Assembly: GCA_008711295.1 (NCBI GenBank)
Contig: VUYV01000214.1
Coordinates: forward strand, 957,210-1,021,209
DNA: 64,000 nucleotides
Origin: Anarhynchus alexandrinus
Taxonomy: Eukaryota > Chordata > Aves > Charadriiformes > Charadriidae
Direction: 5' to 3'
The notes beneath the pieces are model-generated. The model saw only the letters and a program-made list of their open reading frames with translations. It did not search any database and was not told the origin of the DNA. The stretch's first letter is position 1; each line of letters opens with the position of its first letter. Positions 58,849-64,000 of the stretch are shown here, one piece after another. The position numbers and the translations under genes were made by a program.

Positions 58849-61800
58849 CTGTAAGAAGAAAAGAGGATGTGAGTTAGGAGATGGGCAAACAGAACACCAC
58901 CATTGCTTACATAGTTCTAGAAGGTTCACATTTCCCACGCTCCTCACCCTGTCCTCAACACACATTTCAAACACCTGTGCAGACAAACTGCCCTCCAATT
59001 CTGGTTACCACCAGCAACAGACTGGGACAGAGAAGAGGACGGACGCTTTTTTAACATTACTCTAGGACATTCTCTTCCTCAGGGAGAAGATGGGAAACAG
59101 CTGATATAACATCAGCAGTTTAATGAAAAGGATGCTCAGTGCCTCAAGACTGGATTCTTTCTAAATTAGGATACACAGGATTTATAGGGCCTAGAGGAAT
59201 AACCTTTCCCCTCCTTAGCCAAAAAGAATCTTGTTGCTTTAGATGTCACCAAGCCATTCTCATGTTTAGGGACACCTCTCAGCTGTGACAGCAGAATTGA
59301 ATCTCAGATTTCCTGCATCCTGAACTGATTGCTGCAGAGGCTGTACGGTCATCTTGGGAAAGGACAGCTATTCACAGCAGCTACACAGGTAAGTTCTTGC
59401 ACCTGAATTCCAGTAGATGGTGAGAAAAAAGCCACAAAAAAAGCAAGAAGGGGAGAGGGGGAGACCCACTTCAGCGGTGTGGTTACAAACACAAATCAGA
59501 GAGACGTATCTCTCAGTGTACCAGGGAAGATTTGCCCGTGGGTCACCTGAGCCTGGCATGTGCGTAACTACTGAGGGCAAAATGTTGTGGCTGGTAACAG
59601 CAGCTGTGAGGGGCCCAGCAGGCAGAGGAACACGTGTCCCTGGCTGCTGTGTAAGCCAGAGCGGATTAGATTTAGAAAGCCTCTGGGCAGATGTTAGCCG
59701 CTGTAGAAACTGCACCCAAGCTGTCTCACTGATATCTGCTCCTGGGCAGGAGATGCAACCTGGTGGGGAGGGGCTGCATGGTAGAAATAACAGGAGAGGT
59801 AGGGAAAAGAAATCATCCCTCCCCCATATACCTGTCACAACCCATCTCTCGCTACTGTCTCCTTATTTGATTTTGAGCCTCAACAGTAGGACTCTTCCAA
59901 GCCTTGCCTCCCACAATCCCGGGAGCCTGTGACAATCTTGACAGCATTATTGGAAGGCTCTGTTCATTCTTCCACCTCCTTCTAAGGAGGCAGCACATGT
60001 GCATGCTCCTCTCCCCAAGAAAAGATTACTTTTTGCAATTCATAGCTGTCCTAGGTGACAAGGCAGAATTTTGGCCCTTATCCACAGATAGAAGTGGGGT
60101 GAAACAATACCTCATTCCTCCCTCCAACAGAACAAACAAACCAAGAGTAACCAGGCTCTTTACCTCGTGCCCAACAGTGTTCCACCTCCTCCCTCCATTT
60201 TAGTATTTGCTTTCCTGCTTCACTATCTTTTTCAGTCTTTCTCTGAGGATGATGGAAGGGCTGTGACTGAAACCTTGGCATGTTAGAGCTTCAGGTATAG
60301 AGTTCTGTCCATCCGCTTTTCTTATTCACATCAGCACCAGCTACCATAATTGTGATAGGCAGCACACTTAACTCTTCTCCTTCTGGGCACCCTACACCTG
60401 TGCCAGAACTTTTCAGTCCTGCAAGTCAATCATGTCAAATCTGCTGTTTCAGATCTGCAACTTCACATCTGCAATAATCCCTAACAGGTTAGTTTGCTGG
60501 TACAGAGCAACTGTCTTCACCCACAGCAGCCCTCACCCAGCTGTCAAAATACCTCAGTTCTGACCTGTCATTCTCCTATTCCTCCAGCTGTACATTTTCT
60601 ACAATCCTCCCTTGCAGAGCAGCTGGCTATTTCACACCTGAACCAGACATGATAAGCTACAGGTGAGCTTAGGTTATGAAAAATACCTGTTGGGAATCAG
60701 TATAAATTGGTAAAAATAAAACCAAGCCTATTTTACTCATGACTTATCAAGCCAGGTGTCTTGGTTCCAAAGGCAAGTGAACAAAATTACTGTTTCTCCC
60801 AGCATTTCCAAAGTAGGAGGCAGCACCACCATCACAGCACTTACATCCACATTTAGATACTAAGAAAGATTATGGTCCTGTCAGATCTAATGACTAAATT
60901 CAGATTAAGACCTGCCCCTGTCCTGAACTGAGCTGCAGGCCTCTAGAGAAAACATAGGCACTGCAGAGAAATGAACCAGCAACTCACTCAGCTGAGCATG
61001 TTCCTCTAAATCAATCTGAACCACTCTCTCAGCATGTTCTCCACTGTCATTAGGATGTGCTTGAAATGGCATTTGCAAAGCACCAAAAGCCAACCAACCT
61101 TTAACAGACACTCTCACAGCTACCAGGTCTGTATTCTGGGCATATTGCAACTGTAAGCATCATGTTCTTGCTTCTCCCTAAGATCTTTCTACCACTTCAT
61201 TTGCAGTTCTTCACATCCTGCAGTCATTGTGTTGGATATTAACAAATACCTTACAGGGTGAACAGCTGCCTCGTTTCACATGCGCAGTGGCTATCTTTCA
61301 GCACAAGAAGATTAACAGCACTGTCTACAGAAATAAGGGAACATTACACCAAAAAGTGTTGGCAGAAAAGGAGGTGTCTACAACATCGGCCATTCCAGAA
61401 AACAGTAAAAAAATTAAATCATATTCCACTGAAATTGTACAAGAAACTTTAAATTTGTAAAACACAATTAGTAGTGCAGTCACAGGACACTAAGATCTAG
61501 CTTTCTGTTGTAATCCAAAGGAAAACACAGGTGGTGATTCCATAGGCCTCACAGTACCACACGTGTCCTTGGTCAGCGGCTGATAATGGACTTGTTGCGA
61601 AGAGCTGCTTCTACCACAGCCTTTGCAGTGTCTGTAATATCTCTGACCCTGATAAAACCTAGGCTGAGAGATCTAGTGAGATAACAACTTCAAGCTGTAA
61701 CAAACAGTGTGGGGAGGAAGTGAACTGTGAGTATGCAGTGCAAAGTAGTCAAAGATGCTTGGGGATGAAGAGAGTTACAAAACCCCAAAATGCTACGATA

Positions 61801-63594
61801 CTTCAAAATGCTTTGCAAACACAGGGAATGACCAACAGGGAAGGAAAGGTACAAGGCAATAAAAAACAGTGCCAATATTGGTAGTGGAACCCAAGCGTCC
61901 CATGTCCCAACACTAATTTCACTAGCTCCAAACCCCTTAAAGATAAGCATGGCTACTAAATAAAGACACAACCAATTCAACAAGAGACTGGATGACAACA
62001 TACATCTTTTTCCTGGATGGTACACTCCTTGCAGTAGTAGGCATCAGACACTCCCGGACCCCCGCAGATCACACAACGCCCTTGGTACGAGCCGTAGTTA
62101 CACTCATCACATATGCGCACAAGAGTGCAGGGCCGCACATAGGAGTCACAGATCACGCATTTGCCATCACCTGCAAATACAGCAGAGCCTTTGGTTACAG
62201 AACATCCTTTTCTCCACCCCCACATCGAAGAGGAAAAGCTTCCTAGTCAAAGAACTTGGCTGTACACTCAAAAACAATAAAATTGAACTGCAGAAATTCA
62301 TCTTGCAGGCACAAAGTTCAACTTTGCATTTGCACACAGATTTGAGAAGAACAAGGGCCAGTAGGCTGCAATATTTGAGTTCTTTTTTTCCTTTTTGTTT
62401 TTAATCGTGCATTCACAATCAGAGAAGAAACCCAAAGTCACATTTGTGATTAGCAAACACCTGCTTAGATCATACCATTACTTTTGCTCTAGAACTTTTC
62501 CTGAATTTTTGATTTGTGAAAAAATGCTGGACTGACAGGACTAGCGTCCTTACCTACACAGAAGCAGCAGTGTAAGCTTCTCCCACAGTGCCACATCAAC
62601 AAAAGTCTGGAGTTACTATCCTCAAAGAGATGAGATAAGAGATTGTACCCGTAGTCCTTTTAATCCTTCATCTGTGAGAAGGCCAAAGAAAGGGCAAACT
62701 GGCATAAACAGCCATTTCACAAAAGTTCCTCTTGCTTTCTCACAAGGAACTGAGTGAAACTCAAGTACTCATATCATACAGGCAAGCTGCCATCAGACGC
62801 CATTGACAGTCTCTGCTGTGCTGGACCTTATCCAAAACACTGACCTAGGGATGAAAGGCTTCATATCCTATTACCAGTTCGCATGGCATCTAATCCTGAC
62901 TCCCACAAACAGCCCATCTAACCTGCTCTTAAATCTCCAGCACGACAGCCCTCAACCTGTTTCAGTGCTGAGTGCTCCTGAAAACAATCTTGTTGCTTCA
63001 GACTTTGCTTATTTTCATACTATTTTTGAGTCACAAACTAGTCATCTTATTTGTTCTGTTCCCCTACGAGGATCTAATGGCAGATCATACTCTTTCTTCT
63101 CTTCTACAGTTGAGCACTGGCATTTGATTCCGTGGGTTTTTTTCTGTTGTAACTCCAGATGTTCTCCCACCACAACCATTTCCTATTCTCCTAGATGCTG
63201 AAGGGAACCTTTCTCAAGGTGTAAAGAAATCAGATTCCAAAAATGCATTTTTTTCTCTGCTTTTAAATGATCAGGCTGATTGTTTTGTATTACAGATTAA
63301 AAAGAATCAAGCAAAAAGTCACTGTAGCCTCAATCATTGAAAATGCTGGTAGCATATACTCTAGAACAGCATGCATTTGTGTGACAATCTTTATGAGCAT
63401 GTAACTTTGTAAGGATTCATTGATTTACACTTGCAATACACAAGTAACTGTTCCCATGTCAGAGTGTGATATCAAGTTTGTGGTTAAAGCAAAACTGAAT
63501 CAAATCCCTAAATCCAAACTCTGCACTCCAACCATGTTCTCAAGCAACTATATGTAGAAGCTATACTTACATTTTTCACAGAGTCTTCCGATTG
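58759..63594 (-). CDS. PHF5A: PHF5A (SF3b14b), U2 snRNP SF3b subunit; partial, exons 2-4
   Basis: The coding sequence in the window is complement(join(58759-58848, 62004-62170, 63571-63594)), giving residues 18-110 of the 110-aa protein (first codon completed by a base from exon 1). Exon 1, with the start and about 17 residues, lies beyond position 64000. The protein is a compact zinc-knot fold; cysteines are visible in CxxC pairs at 23/26, 30/33, 46/49, 58/61 and 72/75, with further cysteines at 40 and 85. Tyr36, which lines the pladienolide/herboxidiene pocket with SF3B1 in human, is present. The C-terminus is the basic KKYGFKKR. Family role: core SF3b subunit that holds the branch-point adenosine with SF3B1. 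The sequence appears identical to the mammalian protein as I know it. In mammals ACO2 starts divergently from the PHF5A promoter, so ACO2 is expected just past the right edge. Confidence 0.97.
58849..62003 (-). other. PHF5A: PHF5A intron 3 (3.2 kb)
   Basis: Bounded by donor GTATGT (62003) and acceptor CTTCTTACAG (58849). I see nothing else supportable inside; open frames at 59.4-59.9 kb have no domains. Confidence 0.9.
62004..62170 (-). CDS. PHF5A: PHF5A exon 3 (zinc-knot core)
   Basis: A 167-nt exon between GTATTTGCAG and GTATGT. It completes Cys26 and encodes residues 27-81, [16 protein letters not shown] through [10 protein letters not shown], holding most of the zinc ligands. Confidence 0.98.
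62171..63570 (-). other. PHF5A: PHF5A intron 2 (1.4 kb)
   Basis: Bounded by donor GTAAGT at 63570 and acceptor TTTGCAG at 62171. No other feature seen. Confidence 0.9.
63571..63594 (-). CDS. PHF5A: PHF5A exon 2, a 24-nt microexon
   Basis: The minus strand reads CTTCTTACAG, then 24 nt, then GTAAGT. The 24 nt complete an Ala codon, encode IGRLCEK, and give the first base of Cys26. It joins exon 3 in frame to give [13 protein letters not shown], the conserved PHF5A sequence. It is too short to be seen as an open reading frame. Confidence 0.95.
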
Positions 63595-64000
63595 CTGTAA
63601 GAAGAAAAAGAAGAAAAAAATTATTTGAGACAGAAGCGGGAGCTTGAATGTCAAATAATTATCTTCTGCACTGAGAGGCTGTTAAAAACAAAACAAAACA
63701 AAACAAAACTAAACCACAGAAACAGTTGAGCATAAATACAAATGTATTTCTGATAAACAACATATATCCTCCTGGAGACAATTACCAAAATTTAAGGCAG
63801 CCCAAATACCTTTTTCACTTTAGAGCACAGAGTTAAATGTGTCTTAGAATTCTTGTCACTTGTCTAGGAAACTCACAACAATTATGTTGGTAACTTGGAT
63901 AAATACCATAAATATAAAGTTCTAAAGACCAGATGTCCATCTTTACAAAGACTAAATAGTGATTCATTTGAAATTTGAGGGTCAAGGGATTAATCAGGCT
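63595..64000 (-). other. PHF5A: PHF5A intron 1 (partial)
   Basis: Starts at the acceptor CTTCTTACAG (63595) and runs off the window. No candidate for the MAKHHPDLIFCRKQAG exon is present in these 400 bases. An (AAAAC)n simple repeat lies at 63684-63709. Confidence 0.85.
63684..63709. repeat. (AAAAC)n simple repeat
   Basis: Five uninterrupted AAAAC units inside PHF5A intron 1, followed by a degraded AAAACT/AAACC end. Confidence 0.9.

Noticed and set aside
59417..59932. 171-codon frame in PHF5A intron 3
   Set aside because: No domain, a similar-length frame on the opposite strand, and it lies wholly within a well-defined intron.

Overview
This window is ordinary nuclear DNA from a vertebrate, almost certainly a bird. 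It has spliced genes with GT-AG introns, CpG-rich promoters, several truncated CR1 LINE copies (the dominant avian/reptilian retrotransposon) and assembly gaps in GC-rich sequence. The coding content is TEF (the protein called VBP in chicken), TOB2 and PHF5A, in the order known from human 22q13.2.

Layout, left to right. 1-3.6 kb: gene-free DNA upstream of TEF. 3.6-4.3 kb: CpG-rich TEF promoter and leader with a 66-N gap. 4,323-13,092: TEF on the plus strand, four coding exons, complete, 313 codons plus stop. 13.1-about 22.3 kb: T/A-rich sequence that probably holds a long, alternatively polyadenylated TEF 3' UTR. 22.3-43.7 kb: large intergenic interval between the 3' ends of TEF and TOB2, with an orphan CpG island (26.3-26.74 kb), a CR1 inserted antisense into another CR1 (26.75-28.18 kb), and two more CR1 fragments (33.4 and 36.9 kb). 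43.7-47.2 kb: TOB2 3' UTR. 47,162-48,184: complete single-exon TOB2 coding region on the minus strand, 340 aa. 48.2-52.4 kb: 5' non-coding intron. 51.1-53.9 kb: TOB2 CpG island with a 170-N gap. 53.9-58.1 kb: intergenic. 58.1-64 kb: minus-strand PHF5A, exons 4, 3 and a 24-nt exon 2; exon 1 with the start codon lies beyond the right edge.

The three genes are not a functional unit. TEF is a PAR-bZIP transcription factor acting through the palindrome RTTAYGTAAY. TOB2 is an antiproliferative adaptor that recruits deadenylase to poly(A)-bound PABP. PHF5A is an SF3b subunit of the U2 snRNP. One possible link is visible: two perfect TEF-type sites, one in TEF intron 1 and one about 3 kb upstream of TOB2 exon 1.

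I found no evidence for a previously undescribed system. The observations most worth following are the orphan CpG island, the nested CR1 pair, the D-box sites, the TEF upstream ORFs ending in a duplicated decamer, the 24-nt PHF5A exon and the tight palindrome beside the TEF promoter gap.
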